Part shown: one piece after another, positions 22,346-33,568 of the stretch | Layout: every line of letters begins with the position of its first letter | Numbering within the stretch: the first letter of the stretch is position 1 | Translations under genes and position numbers: made by a program | The notes under the pieces: model-generated | What the model saw: the letters and a program-made list of their open reading frames with translations, nothing else | Database searches by the model: none | Told to the model about the DNA's origin: nothing | Assembly: GCA_963920635.1 (NCBI GenBank) | Contig: OY987298.1 | Span: 146,108,257 to 146,172,256, forward strand | DNA length: 64,000 bases | Origin: Pseudeuparius sepicola | Taxonomy: Eukaryota > Arthropoda > Insecta > Coleoptera > Anthribidae | Reading direction: 5' to 3'

Positions 22346-22790
22346 GTTTCTTCCCCATTTTAAGGTATCCTTCAATCTTCAATCCACCAGGTAAATTACA
22401 GTTGTTTTTGTTGAGATCAATAATTATTATTCGCTGTATCCTTGTTTATGGATACTCATCCCATAAACAAGGGCTGTATCTAAAAGCTCCTTGATTATTT
22501 ATTTGCCATATCAATTTAAATTAACTTTTCATCATACGAAATTGGTTGTTGATTTGATGATTTTTACTAAATTTGGATAACATCAGCAAAGTGCGCGGTG
22601 AATTATTACATTATGGGGTATTTATTTTCACTTGTGTGGGTTTTCACTACAGAATTTAGATATGATATCATTCATTAAATAGCGATAAATACTATTTAAT
22701 GAGCAATTTGAAGTTTTAAGAAAGTTTGGCAACAAACATGCGGGAACGGTAAACCGCATAGCAGTTTTTCTCATTATTTTTAAAGAATAG
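22346..22790. other. AT-rich spacer
   Basis: No coding signature. A small inverted word (GTTTATGG...CCATAAAC) lies near 22442-22471. Confidence 0.4.
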
Positions 22791-22794
22791 TTAT

Positions 22795-22895
22795 TTGTGT
22801 ACCAAGGCACTGAAGTTCAACTTTTTATCAAAGTCTAGAACTGGACGCTGTTTTTATGACTCATGTGGAATTTAGTTGCCGAGGCCTCTGGCCGA
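22795..22895 (+). repeat. Family C palindrome, partial copy
   Basis: GTACCAAGGCACTGAAGTTC with the ATGACTCATGTGG and GCCGAGGCCTCTGGCCG parts, interrupted by a 30-bp insertion (tcaaagtctagaactggacg) and missing the right half. Confidence 0.75.
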
Positions 22896-22998
22896 TTTCT
22901 GAGTGATTTAAAAAAAAATGTAGTTCAAATGTTCTCACAGAATGAATCTGCCACCGTCAAATGTGTGGATTGAATTATTTGAAAAGAGGATAGATATA

Positions 22999-24327
22999 CA
23001 GGGTGCGTTTTTTTCGATGCCCTCTATGGGGATCTCGGAAACTAGCAGAGCTAGAACAATGGTTAAATGGGGAAAGGATTGCAGTTTTGAATGCTCAATC
23101 TAATGCCCCTTTTGGATTTTTACAAAAGTTCATGGCTCACTAGATATTTTGAAAAGAGTGATTTTTGCTATTTCATCAGATCTCTGTAGCTCCGTTATTT
23201 CTGATTATACAGAAAAACTGTACAGACAAAAATTGTAGATAATTTGGGGCTTAATAAGATAATCTGATCCAATTTTTTATGTTGTTTGTGATTTTTGAGA
23301 TATGACATAAACTTGTGTTTTTTTAAATGTAAATCATAGTTGGCTGTGGCCTCAAATCGGCCATTTTTGAGCTTTCCAAAAATATAATACTCGGCATAGT
23401 TATTATAAAAAATAAAATAGCTATGGCTAATTTTCTGATTTTTTTTTTAATTTTCACATATACAGCCATGGAATATTTTCTTAATTACGTTCTATTTTAT
23501 AATAAGACATACTTCAAACTTTCAAATATTTTATTTTTAGCTGGCAACAAAACAAAACAGCTGCTCTTAATTCAATAATTGTCTCATACTTTATTTTGTA
23601 CTGTTCCCCACAAAAAGAAATCCAAAACAGACAAATCGGGGGATCTGGGCTGCCAGGAAATAGGTATATTTCTCCCTATCCAACTATTTGAATAGATCTG
23701 ATCTTGGTAATTTCTTACGGGCAAATAATTATGTGGTGGAGCTCCATCATGATAATTATTTTTGTTTTATTTTGTTAAATTTTGTTACCAGCTAAAAACA
23801 AAATGTTAGAAAGTTTGAAGAATGTCTAATTATAAAATAGAACGTAATTATGAAAATATTGCATTAGCTGACTATGTGAAAATTAAGAAAATTCAGCCAT
23901 AGCTCTTTTATTTTTTATAATAACTTTGCCGAGTATTATATCTTTGGAAAGCTCAAAAAATGGCCGATTTTATAAGGCCACAGCCAACTATGATTTGAAA
24001 AAACATAAGTTTAAGTCACATCTCAAAAATCACAAGCAACATAAAAAATTGGATTAGATTATCTTATTAAGCCCAAAATTATCTACAATTTTTGTCACTA
24101 CAATTTTTCTGTATAATCAGAAATAACGGAGGTACAGAGATCTGATGAAATAGCCGAAAATCACTCTTTTCAAAATATCTAGTGAGCCATGAACTTTTTT
24201 AAAAATCCAAAAGGGGAATTAGATTGAGCATTCAAATCAAAACTGCAATTCTTTCCCCATTTAACCTTTGTTCTAGCTCTGCTAGTTTCCGAGATCCCCA
24301 TAGTGGGCATCGAAAAAACTCACCCTG
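22999..24327. mobile_element. TA-flanked foldback, 1329 bp, with transposase core in loop
   Basis: Termini CAGGGTGCGTTTTTTTCGAT / ATCGAAAAAACTCACCCTG; TA at 22997-22998 and 24328-24329. Arms of about 520 bp (22999-23520 and 23815-24327) are about 90% inverted matches. The loop encodes a DDE transposase fragment on the minus strand. A diverged relative of the right arm lies at 63512-64000. Confidence 0.92.
23550..23760 (-). pseudogene. Tc1/mariner-type transposase catalytic core, trapped in loop
   Basis: The minus strand reads NNYHDGAPPHNYLPVRNYQD then NSWIGRNIPISWQPRSPDLS and VLDFFLWGTVQNKV. This is the second half of a DDE_3 catalytic core: the second Asp is in hDGAPPH (codon 23746-23748), and about 36 residues later the third acidic position is the Asp of SPDL, followed by the diagnostic LDFFLWG. 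The frame stops at 23584-23586; beyond it YETIIELRAAV continues after a small deletion, towards 23550. First catalytic Asp, HTH domains and C-terminus are absent. It lies in the loop between the inverted arms of 22999-24327, so it cannot act and probably derives from the parent transposon. The protein would have cut and joined element ends at TA sites. Confidence 0.9.
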
Positions 24328-24387
24328 TATATCCCCAATTAGGGTGCAAGTTGTCTTCCAGTTTTGAAAGTATTTCTATAATCAGTG

Positions 24388-24712
24388 TACAGGGTGTCCC
24401 AAACTCGACGCCCCAGGGTTATTATAGGCAAACAAAAACAGCTCGTAAAATAGGACGACTTGCTTGTGGGTCAAACATATAGTTTTTAGGAATTTGGGAA
24501 ATATAGGTTATGACGGCATCAAATATATTTTTCGCACTTTCCATAATACTTTTTCCATAATACATCTGTCCGAGCATCTCTGTCAATTGTGTCTGTCAAA
24601 AGTATATCTTCATAAGTCATGGTTAACTCGATTTTCATTGAAAAAATACCATGGCATATTTTTCATATTTTTACAAATAATACGCATATAACTTTTTGAA
24701 TGAAACAAGATA
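24388..24712 (+). repeat. One-ended CAGGGTGTCCC transposon fragment and spacer
   Basis: TACAGGGTGTCCCAAACTCG at about 24389 has the form of a TA-adjacent foldback terminus, but no inverted partner is present in the window. The rest is AT-rich and featureless. Confidence 0.4.
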
Positions 24713-24935
24713 TAAAAAAATATATTTTTATTATACTTCTTTGAAAACACCTTATTTTCATCTGTTTTAGCAATAATGAAAGATGGGGTTTTTCGGGCTA
24801 GCGCACAGAAACAGCGCATGGAAAAACTTTCCGTGCGCTGAATAAAAATACCGAATATATGGCTTTAAAATAGAAATATACAGCAAAGTAACTGAATTTA
24901 AGAAATTCGGTATGCTCTCTGGTATTTAACATGTA

Positions 24936-26205
24936 CAGGGTGGCCCATCCAAGCGGAAAAAGTGTGCTACTTGGAGACACGTTAACATAAAATCGTCATT
25001 CAAAAAATGAGATTGTAGTAAAAATTAAGGGGAATTCGAGGGTGTACCCTAATTTTGTATACGGGGGTCGGTAAAAAAGTTATCGCGAAAAAACATTTTT
25101 TGCAAAATAAAAAAAATTTTTTTACCTTCACATCCATTAGAGAACCTTTCAGTAGTATTCCCGAATATTCAGTTTTTTAATATAACTTCCGGTTATAGCG
25201 GAAATGAAAGTGGTTTTCTCTATTTTACAACTTACACATTTCTCTTAACCATCACAGGATTCCTTTTTTAATTCTGAATCCAACGATATATAATTTGACC
25301 TATTTATCTCCAACCGTTTCCGAGATATTTATCAGAGAAGCATCAAACTAGATACATGGTCTCATGGTCGGTGTCTGATGTTCGATCTGAGTAGGCCAAA
25401 CAATAAAACCAAATTTATGACAAATCAAGTCAGCCATGATAATAAAACTGACAAGCGAGTAGACTAAAGTGGCTATAGCCATTCAACTGCATTCAACTTA
25501 ATTAAAAATCTCGTGGAAATTATGAAACATTTATTATTTTTACTACTGTCATATTTATTATAACAACAACAATATGATTAGTTATCAAAAATTAGTTAGA
25601 AGTTCATTTACATTAAATGTTCAAAATGGTTTCCATTATTATTTACACATAACCCAAGTCTTTTTAAGAAATTTTTTCGGACATTTTCAAAGATTAAGGG
25701 ACGATTGTTTAAACTATCAATTTCTAATTTTACTCGTCTTTTAATCTCCTCAACATTTTCGGGGCGGTTCAGGTTTACTTGATTTGTCATAAATTTGGTT
25801 TTATTGTTTGGCCTACTCAGATCGAACATCAGACACCGACCATGAGACCATGTATCTAGTTTGATGGAGCTTCTCTGATATATATTTCGGAAACGGAAAT
25901 GTGTAAGTTGTAAAATAGAGAAAACCACTTTCATTTCCGCTATAACCGGAAGTTATATTAAAAAACTGAATATTCGGGAATACTACTTAAAGATTCTCTA
26001 ATGGATGTGTAGGTAAAAATATATATATTTTTTATTTTGCAAAAAATGTTTTTTCGCGATAACTTTTTTACCGACCCCCGTATACAAAATTAGGGTATAC
26101 CCTCGAATTCCCCTTATTTTTACTACAACCTCATTTTTTGAGTGACGATTTTATGTTAACCTGTCTCCACGTAGCACACTTTTTCCGCTTGGATGGGCCA
26201 CCCTG
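24936..26205. mobile_element. TA-flanked foldback, 1270 bp, with transposase C-terminus in loop
   Basis: Termini CAGGGTGGCCCATCCAAGCG and inverse; TA at 24934-24935 and 26206-26207. The empty site is present in B copy 1 as 'aggTAcatgtt', proving a TA duplication. Arms 24936-25430 and 25775-26205 are near-perfect inverted copies. A solo arm of the same family lies at 38659-39109. Confidence 0.95.
25608..25775 (-). pseudogene. Tc1/mariner-type transposase C-terminus, trapped in loop
   Basis: On the minus strand VNLNRPENVEEIKRRVKLEI continues into a tail ending KRLGLCVNNNGNHFEHLM and a stop at 25608-25610. RPEnveElk.RI..EI followed by R...C....G.HFEHL is the usual C-terminus of FFLWG-type transposases of insects. 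The frame stays open further upstream to 25934 only because it runs into arm sequence. All catalytic residues are missing. It sits in the loop of the 24936-26205 foldback, next to its right arm, in the position expected for the 3' end of the parent gene next to one terminal repeat. Confidence 0.85.
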
Positions 26206-26739
26206 TACCTATTTTGTATTTTAATTCGTAAGTATTTCAATGTTTAGATACATTTCTGTAATATTTTTGACGTTTTATTCACCTTATCTGACAATAACTC
26301 ATTTACAACAAAGCACCTTTGAAATAATTTGAGAGTAACCATGGAAACGCATCATACATACCAAACACTATATTGTCTGCATTGTTTATTTTTTGTCAAT
26401 TAAATTTATTATAATATGCCGATAAAATGTTTTAAGTTTCCGTTTTCAAAGAAGTATAATAAAAAATATCGTTCATTACACGTCCAGAAATAGATTTTTC
26501 CGTGCTTGCATGACTTCCCGTGTTCGGCTGCGCCTCACACGGGAATTTGTCACGCGCGCACGGAAAAATCTTTATTTCCAGACTCGTAATGAAATATACT
26601 ATTTGGTAACACATCCGTTGAAAATTTGTATAGATACGATTTTTTGCAAAATCTTTATCTTTCGTCGAACTATTAATCTCGATTCTCGGAATATGACCCC
26701 GACAAAACAACAACCCAATTTTGTATTAAACAAACGCCT

Positions 26740-27130
26740 CCGTTCGCGTCATATATGGACGTTAATAATCGATAACTGCTGTCGGTCGCGTTTTTTTCTT
26801 CTCAACCGCCGCCTGTGAGAAACCGCGTCCCCGCCGCCACCGCGCCAACACATATCGCTTCGCAGAAGCCATTCTCGTTCTCTTCTCCCAGAATTTTTCT
26901 CACATCATCGGGGCTCGCCTTGACTGGTTCGCGACAAAGCGCCGAGCAGGCCGTGGCGGCCGAACAAAACGGAGCCAGTCTCGAGAGCCAGCGCCTACTG
27001 CGCCCCGCCGTGGTTCTCGCTCAGAGGGCCGTGAAAGCTCTAGTGGCACGTCATTTTTTTTCCGCCGGGGTCCCGAAGGGGATCGTTGAAAAGAGAATAA
27101 TTATTTTGAGTATTCAACGCCTGCCAATAT
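26740..27130 (+). promoter_or_regulatory. GC-rich island, possible host promoter or leader
   Basis: CpG-dense 300-bp island between AT-rich flanks. No TATA box, convincing start codon or domain is visible. Composition alone suggests a promoter or 5' leader, or a fossil GC-rich element. Confidence 0.2.
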
Positions 27131-27470
27131 GAACCAAGAAAATGACACGATTTTTGAAATGTTAAGCAACCAGGTGACGATAATACCACGAGTGTGGTAT
27201 TATTATTATCGTATGTAATATCACTAGTGCCGGAAATTTTATCGATAATTTTTTCGAAAGCGCTATTTTGCCTAGAAAGATCACGAGTATAAATTGAGCT
27301 TTTATCTCTGAAAATAAAAGCCCAATTTGTACGAGTGGTTTTGCTAATGGGCAAAATAGGGCTTGGGAATAAAATTATCTAGAAAATTTTCGGGAACGAG
27401 TGGTATTTGTCGAGATTATTTCACGAATACGATTTAATAATTTCTGTATTAATTTTTTCTATGCTTACAT
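27131..27470. repeat. Hairpin-rich segment
   Basis: Several short inverted pairs: ATAATACCACGAGTGTGGTATTAT, CGCTATTTTGCC...GGGCAAAATAGGG and CTTTTATCTC...GAAAATAAAAG. The pattern resembles a decayed MITE, but boundaries are not clear. Confidence 0.35.
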
Positions 27471-27812
27471 TTCCAAAACGACTCATTTTGAACGAGTTTA
27501 TTGACAGCTTCGACTAAACAAGTAACCAAGTAAACAAACATGACGCTTGGGTATCCAAGGCAAATGCGATTATACCTACACCCTGTCGGCGTTGGTTTAT
27601 TTTCTGAATGTGTCATAAATTTAAACGGAGGCGGAGGTCTAAATAACAAGAATTTAGCAATGTAAAAGTTATATAAATTTATTGATATAATGCTTAATAA
27701 TACCGCAACATAATTTATAAGCTGCATAATTTAGAACAGTGTGAAACACACAAACTTTAAGAAGTAGGTACGTGTTTGTATCCAACAGATTCGCGGTTGC
27801 TAAGCAACGAAG
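27449..27812. other. AT-rich spacer between hairpin segment and palindrome
   Basis: No gene or long repeat is recognised. Immediately before 27813 lies a small perfect inverted word, GTTGCTAAGCAAC. Confidence 0.35.
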
Positions 27813-27860
27813 TGATAATTTGCACAAGTGCAATTACCGGTAATTGCACTAGTGCAAATT
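27813..27860. repeat. 48-bp palindrome of TTGCAC-AGTGCAA words
   Basis: ATAATTTGCAC-AAGTGCAATTACC is followed immediately by its inverse, with one central mismatch per arm. Each arm itself contains a smaller palindrome (TTGCACAAGTGCAA). Confidence 0.9.
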
Positions 27861-27945
27861 ATCGCTAGCAGATGCATATGATTGGCTGGATTTTTATGGA
27901 AGGAGCTACCTTATTGGATGCAAGCAGTATGAGGGAAATAATCGC
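27850..27945 (+). repeat. Repeat family A0, copy 2
   Basis: Matches 1-112, from 'attatcgctagcag' to 'gagggaaataatcg'. The downstream sequences differ, so A0 and A are separable units. Confidence 0.7.
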
Positions 27946-28274
27946 TGAAATACTATTCTCCTAGTTACGCTGAGCCAATATTGTGGTAGTTAAAACTGAT
28001 AGGTAACCCGATAACTTCTTCACGGTACCAAATCACCAAATCACCAAATTTAATGTAGGACTAGGAATATAAGAGGAAAAATATTTATAATATTTGTAGT
28101 TAATTTATTTAATCAGTTTGGTTGTAAAATTACGCCTTAACACTGAATAATTAAATTATTTGCAGTTGTTAAATTCTCTTTCTAAATACAACTCGTGGTA
28201 TTATACCACTCCTGCTGCACTGTCATGGTATGTTCAGCTTTGGGATCGAGGGGCAGACCGCAGCCATAAATTTG

Positions 28275-28725
28275 AACCCCAGATTTCCATTTGCTGTAAG
28301 ATTTCCTTGGAATTCCATGAGATTTCACCGGATTTCTTGGAAATTTCATGAGATTTCCTAAGAATTTCACAGATTTCCTGGGAATTGCATGAAATTTCCA
28401 CGGATTTCATGGGAATTCTATGAGATTTCTACGGATTTCTTGGGAAGTCCATGAGATTTACACCGTTTTTTTTGGAATTCCATCAGATTTCTTGAGAATC
28501 CCATCTCCATGAGATTTGAAGCGCTCAAGTCAGCTCAGGCGCAATAGTTACAGATTTCTGGAGAATTCCATGGTTATTCTTGAGATTTCCATTACATTTC
28601 TAGGGAACTCCCCCAGATTTCTTAGGAATTCCACGAGATTTCCTAAGATTTTCACAGATTTCCTGGGAATTCCACCAGATTTCCTAAGAATTCCACTACT
28701 TTGTACACCAGATTTCCTCTGCGGT
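28275..28725 (+). repeat. Degenerate 18-24-bp minisatellite (GATTTC...GGAATTCCA)
   Basis: About twenty diverged units built on aGATTTCctaGGAATTCCAtGA fill the stretch. Because spacing is roughly a multiple of three, one plus-strand frame reads repeats of the form FLxNSxRFP, but units shift frame and no start or domain supports a protein. Confidence 0.75.
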
Positions 28726-29435
28726 TCACCCCTCGTTTAGGATTATAATTCGTAAAATTAACGAAAGTTTTTATCGGAAATTTTAACGGAAATTTCAAGT
28801 TCAAATTTATTATAATAAAGTTGCTATGAACACAGAGCACGAGGATGCCCATTTAGATTTATGTATTTCATGGGGTAGGAATATAAATTGGAGGTCACAT
28901 TTTTTCTGCACCCTCCGTATCTGAGCTTGACATTTTATAATTAAGCCCCGTCCAAAAAATTATTTATTAAGTAAATTATGCGCGATTAATATAAGCACTT
29001 CACTAAGTTGCGAATAATGTAACTAACTGCGTGTAACAACCTGCGCACGTAGCGTCTACCTACTGGCGAATAGGAACGCAGTTCGCCGCTGTTGACGAGG
29101 TGATCACGCTGTGGCTAGTTTTGTTCTCCAATGACTTGTAAATGGACTTTATAACCATCATCGTACTTTATCTGTACTAGAGTTTTGTGACACTCGGTAC
29201 ATTCACTTCCAGGAAACAAAAGCGTGTGTTTGTGCAGTGTTTACGTCGTCGTTCATTCACTGGCGCTTCGCCTTCTGCGATTGTGGTTATCAATGCGGTG
29301 AACAAACGGATAAATAAATTCAGAGGCCATTCTCAGTTAATGGACGACTGTATACGGTGTGATGCATTTCGCAACGCCAATGGCATTGATAGCCAGTAAT
29401 ATCAAAGTCTACTTAATACTATCCCAGAGATAATA
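28726..29435. other. Spacer; leader-like segment at 29040-29400
   Basis: No gene is supported. 29040-29400 is less AT-rich and contains insect-leader-like sequence, but its only frame (29187-29399) has no domain signature. Confidence 0.3.
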
Positions 29436-29437
29436 TA

Positions 29438-31053
29438 CAGGGTGAGTCAGAATTAGAGGTTTAACATCACGGAGAAAAAACAGGAAAAATTGGAAAAAAC
29501 AAGGTTTTTTTCCGTTTTTTTCCGAAGCCAAAAAAATGGAAAAATTGGAAAAAATGGAAAATTTCAGATAAAATTCGAATAAACAAAATAAACAAAGAAA
29601 GTTGAAGAAACACTCAAATTGTATTTTTTTGTATACCTACGTATTTTGCTCGAAAAATCCTCAAGGAGTATAAAAATAACATATTTTGATAGTAATGCTT
29701 TATTTAAAACAAATTAAATAAACAAAACACTTATTGATCAACAATAAAAAACTAAAAACATAAATTATTTTTAACTTGTTCTTGTTATTATATATTATAT
29801 AGATTATTTTATTTAAAAATATTTATTTTATTTCTTTTTTATTATGTATTATTAAAAAATTGTTTTTTCCGATTTTTCCCAAATTTTCCGGGAAAAAAAC
29901 GGTTTTTTTCCGACGATCAATTTTTCCGGAATTTTTAAACCTCAAGTCAGAATGTATAGTAAATACTTTAAAGGGGTGTTCGGCAGGTGGTTTTAAGGTG
30001 GGGTCTTTCATATAAAATTTTTCGATTTGGGCTTTCCTTGCCAAGTTATTCGGGTCTACAGGGTGACCCAAAAGTATTTTTTTTATTTATATCTCAATAA
30101 CGGCGCTACTTAAAAATTTGAAATTTGGTATGGGTTATCTACTTATTGGAAGACGCCTTAGGGTTGTTTATTCATTTACACAGTGCCCTAAAAAAGGGCA
30201 AAAACTAACAACTCCTATTAATTTTTTTGCTCAAACTTTTTTGAGGTTATCTTTTTGGTCTTGCAGATCCATCATTTCAGTGTATCTTTTCATTTTGCAA
30301 GAAAAGTGTACTCTTGTTTCATAACGATAAAATCAACCGTTTGCGTTGAAATTGGCAAAACGTGCCCCAAAACACCTGTTAACTTCAACATCCGGAACAT
30401 AAAATTTTTACCTACCGCTTTCAAACGTTACAGATCGACTGTACATTCAAAATAACGAAAAAAATACCAATTGGACATTGGTCAAAACAGCATTGGTTTT
30501 CTTGAAATAGAGTGTTCAAATTTTGTTAAATTCAATCCTTTCCATTTTGAAAGGTAATAAGTTTTGGTACATTGTTTATAGGGATTTTTTTTTCTCAGTT
30601 TAAATGGTACAGTCGATCTGTAACGTTTGAAAGCGAATGTTGAAGTTAACAGGTGCTAACGGTTGATTTTATCGTTATGAAACCAGAGTACACTTTTGTT
30701 GCAAAATAAAAAGATACACTGGAATGATGGACCTGCAAGACCAAAAAGATATCCTCAAAAAAGTTTGAGCAAAAAAAATAATAAGGGATTTTAGTTTTTG
30801 ACCCTTTTTAGGGCACTGTGTAAATGAATATACTACCCTAAGGCGGTAGATAACACATACCAAATTTAAAATTTTTAAGTAGTGCCGTTATTGAGATGGT
30901 ATAAATAGAAAAATAATAATTTTGGGCCACCCTGTAGACCCGAATAACTTGGCAAGGAAAGCCCAAATCGAAAAATTTTATATGAAAGACCCCCTTAAAA
31001 CCACCTGCCGAACACCCCTTTAAAGTATTTACTATACATTCTCACTCACCCTG
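29438..31053. mobile_element. TA-flanked foldback, 1616 bp including a hAT-like insertion
   Basis: Termini CAGGGTGAGTCAGAAT / ATTCTCACTCACCCTG; TA at 29436-29437 and 31054-31055. Arms of about 510 bp match in inverted orientation once the 500-bp insertion at 29454-29945 is removed. The 150-bp centre (about 30455-30600) has no recognisable transposase. Confidence 0.9.
29454..29945. mobile_element. hAT-like MITE, 492 bp, 8-bp duplication GTCAGAAT
   Basis: Ends TAGAGGTTTAA / TTAAACCTCAA are flanked by GTCAGAAT at 29446-29453 and 29946-29953. The duplication fits the hAT pattern nTnnnnAn and the termini the hAT TAGRG form. The uninterrupted target is the opposite arm of the host foldback. The interior is rich in GGAAAAA / TTTTTCC runs and has no coding potential. 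Confidence 0.88.
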
Positions 31054-31055
31054 TA

Positions 31056-31614
31056 TATAACAGAGAGACTGCTGGAACTAAAGCTAAATCGCTCTTTAAT
31101 TGTACAATAGAATGACATTTCTTAATTTGGTTAATTTAATTTAAAAAAATGTAGAGGTATGTAGGTTTCCATCCAAATTTTGAAAAAATAAATAAAAGGG
31201 AATTAATATTTTAATGGACGTTTTATAGTTATTCTTTGTGTGGAAACAAAAATATCTTGGAGAATCGAAATGTCTGAGCAGTGACTAACGAAAATGAAAC
31301 GCTCACCTACCTGCTTTATCATAAGCTTATAAGTCCCGGCCAAAGCCAAATAAAGGCCTGCATTTCATCGTGGCCCAACGATTTGCCGTAATAACACAAC
31401 CATTATTTATTTATGCCATGCCTATAAAAGCAAAATGAAAACTGGTTGTATAGACATAATAACAATAATGGATCCTTATCTCAATTTTTGTTATAATTAT
31501 AAAATACTCTTGTATGCGGTTCATGAAACTGCCCCGGTTTTCATTAAGTAAGGTACCACACAATTTTTTTATTGGGCAAAAGAGTTGCAATGTGCAATTA
31601 AAAATAAATCAGTT
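31056..31614. other. Spacer with no recognised feature
   Basis: AT-rich, no repeats or coding signature detected. Confidence 0.4.
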
Positions 31615-31619
31615 GGAAA

Positions 31620-31935
31620 CGAAACTTCAATGCCGAGGGACACATTATATTTTTATTAATCGGAAGAAAAGAAGTCCTATTAGGGAAAATAATTTAAAAA
31701 GGGTCACCCGTCCATGGTCCGACCGCGTGCGCCGTTGCTTTGACTCTATACTGACTTGCAGGCGCCCTCTGGCCCCATAGAAATTATTATTGATGTTCCA
31801 ACCGACCAAAATACTTATACTGAAAGGTTGCGTTGTTATAGGTAACAATTCCCCAATGAGGCTGAAAAGTTAAATGATACTGTATTGGCCGGGTTTTGAA
31901 TATCTGGCCACGCTTGACGGGCGACGGATCAGTGA
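31620..31935 (+). mobile_element. Element C, diverged partial copy
   Basis: Collinear with 16105-16470 ('ttcaatgccgaggg' to 'gccacgcttgacgggcga'), much more diverged than the other copies. The right terminal part is missing. Confidence 0.7.
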
Positions 31936-32074
31936 GAACCTGTTGTCCAATAGGTATAGACTGGCGAACAATCAGAACAAATTATTTAGCAGTTAATGTT
32001 GTGAAGTAATGGGTGTTCAGGTTTTTAGGTTTCGAAAAGAAGAGATGCTTTGGGAATAGCTATGAATTATAATT

Positions 32075-32712
32075 AAAGGGCGGAATATATGCAAATTGCA
32101 TATATATATGCATTATTTGCATATTTTATTCAATTTCGGAAAACATTGCATATTTCTGGAAAAACTATATTTTTGTGCATATTTGCATGTTTTTCCTATA
32201 CTTATTTATAGATATAAGATATAACCAAGATTATGAGAGCCCAGAGACAACTCGTAGTGTGTAGTGCATTGTCAAGAAATCCTAAAAAATGCGGATGTAG
32301 CTAATTTTAGTTTTATACCAGATATAATTCTTTCATTAGAAAGTAGAAATTTAGGTTTAAGCGATTCGGTTGATTTTGTTCAAACATTTTCCGCTAAATG
32401 TAGAAAGGTTCCCGGTGATGTAGGTATTAAAGTTAGAAAAAAATTAGATGCTCTACTGTAATGGCAGTAAAGAGTATTTTTACCGACAGAAGGCAAAGAT
32501 TTTTATTGGAAAACTTTGAAATAAATAGGTATTTTACGAGGTATTTTATGTATTTATTTTCCTTTCATTTTTCTTCAAATAAACCCTTTCTCTAATACCA
32601 GTTTTGGTGTTTTTTAAGGTATTTGTACATGTAATATAAATGCATATTATTGCATATTTGGCCAAATAAATGCATATTAGTGCATATTTTAAATAAAAAT
32701 GATGCATATACA
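32075..32712 (+). mobile_element. Element U with TGCATAT-rich ends
   Basis: TGCATAT/ATATGCA words crowd both ends (32088-32200 and 32640-32708). Between them is a 65-codon frame. Repeated subterminal words around a coding remnant resemble the transposase-binding ends of hAT-like elements. No exact terminal repeat or duplication was resolved. Confidence 0.45.
32264..32461 (+). pseudogene. Unrecognised coding remnant in element U
   Basis: A 65-residue frame, MHCQEILKNADVANFSFIPD followed by a leucine-rich part and ending GIKVRKKLDALL, with a stop at 32459-32461. Codon use and helical character look more protein-like than neighbouring frames, and its position between TGCATAT-rich ends suggests the C-terminal end of a transposon-encoded protein. 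I do not recognise the family with certainty. It lacks any catalytic motif and the start is arbitrary. Confidence 0.35.
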
Positions 32713-33566
32713 GGGTGTCTACTGACGGAGGGCCACTTGGAAATATCTCGACAAATATGCATTTTTCGGACACTTTATTTGAAAAAAAAAATTACCTTTT
32801 TGATGGCCCAACTTTGTGTAAAAACAAATTCGAGATCCATGGCCTACTTTCCGAGAAATTTTTGAAAAACCCGAAAATTGCGAATACTTCTTTGGCATGT
32901 AACTTTTTTATTTCAAGAGCTATCGAAAAAGTTTCTGAATAGAATCTGTAGGCAAAATTGATTACTTTAAGCCTGCTTTATCATAATTTGGCAAAATGCC
33001 GCGGTTTAGGGGGTGCTCTCTTAGCGCTTAAAAAAAGTTACTCAATTATAGCAGGCCATGGCGTCAAAAAACTACCTATTTTATGCACTTTCGATCGATA
33101 TATCACAATATCGAAATATCGAAAAAAAAACAAAAAAGGTTTCTAGAATTTGAAAAATAATGTGCCTTCGGATTTAAAAATAATAATAATTTATGGCACT
33201 AGTAAAGTGGCCTTTATGTAGGGTCTACGGCAAAACATTATTGAGGAAAATTGTTCGGACTTAAAAATTTCAAAGGTCCAGAGCTACTTTGATTCTCTTC
33301 TAAAAAATTTAGAAAATGAATTTTTCAAAAAAGGTAATTTATCGAAAAATGTCAAGAATAGTTTTTTTCTTAGAATTGATTGGTAAATTTAGTAAAGGCA
33401 AAAAAGATTCCTTTTTCAGTGGTGTGCAATTTTTTTATTAAAAAATATGAAGGTTGATCCCCGCGTCTCCGGCACTGGTGGAAGTAGAAAGACCGAATTA
33501 TTATTAGTTTTTAGCACTTAATGTGTGTCTACACTGTACCAAATATGTTTACCTTAAGACTCAACG
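32713..33566. other. One-ended CAGGGTGTCTACTGACGG fragment and spacer
   Basis: A TA-adjacent terminus of the foldback type at 32711-32730 without an inverted partner. The rest is AT-rich with no gene. Confidence 0.35.
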
Positions 33567-33568
33567 TA

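Larger units (their letters stand above)
24713..26615 (-). mobile_element. Element B, copy 2, split by a 1270-bp foldback
   Basis: Inverse of 17436-17978 plus 19224-19260. It holds the uninterrupted site where Q1 sits in copy 1, while copy 1 holds the uninterrupted site of the foldback found here. Its terminal hairpin (26490-26600) has an extra 30-bp hairpin in the loop (TTCCCGTGTTCGG...CACGGGAA) that copy 1 lacks. Confidence 0.8.

Noticed and set aside
26815..27132. 105-residue frame in a GC-rich island as a gene
   Set aside because: GC-rich DNA has few chance stops; no domain, no splice logic and no supporting homologue recognised.
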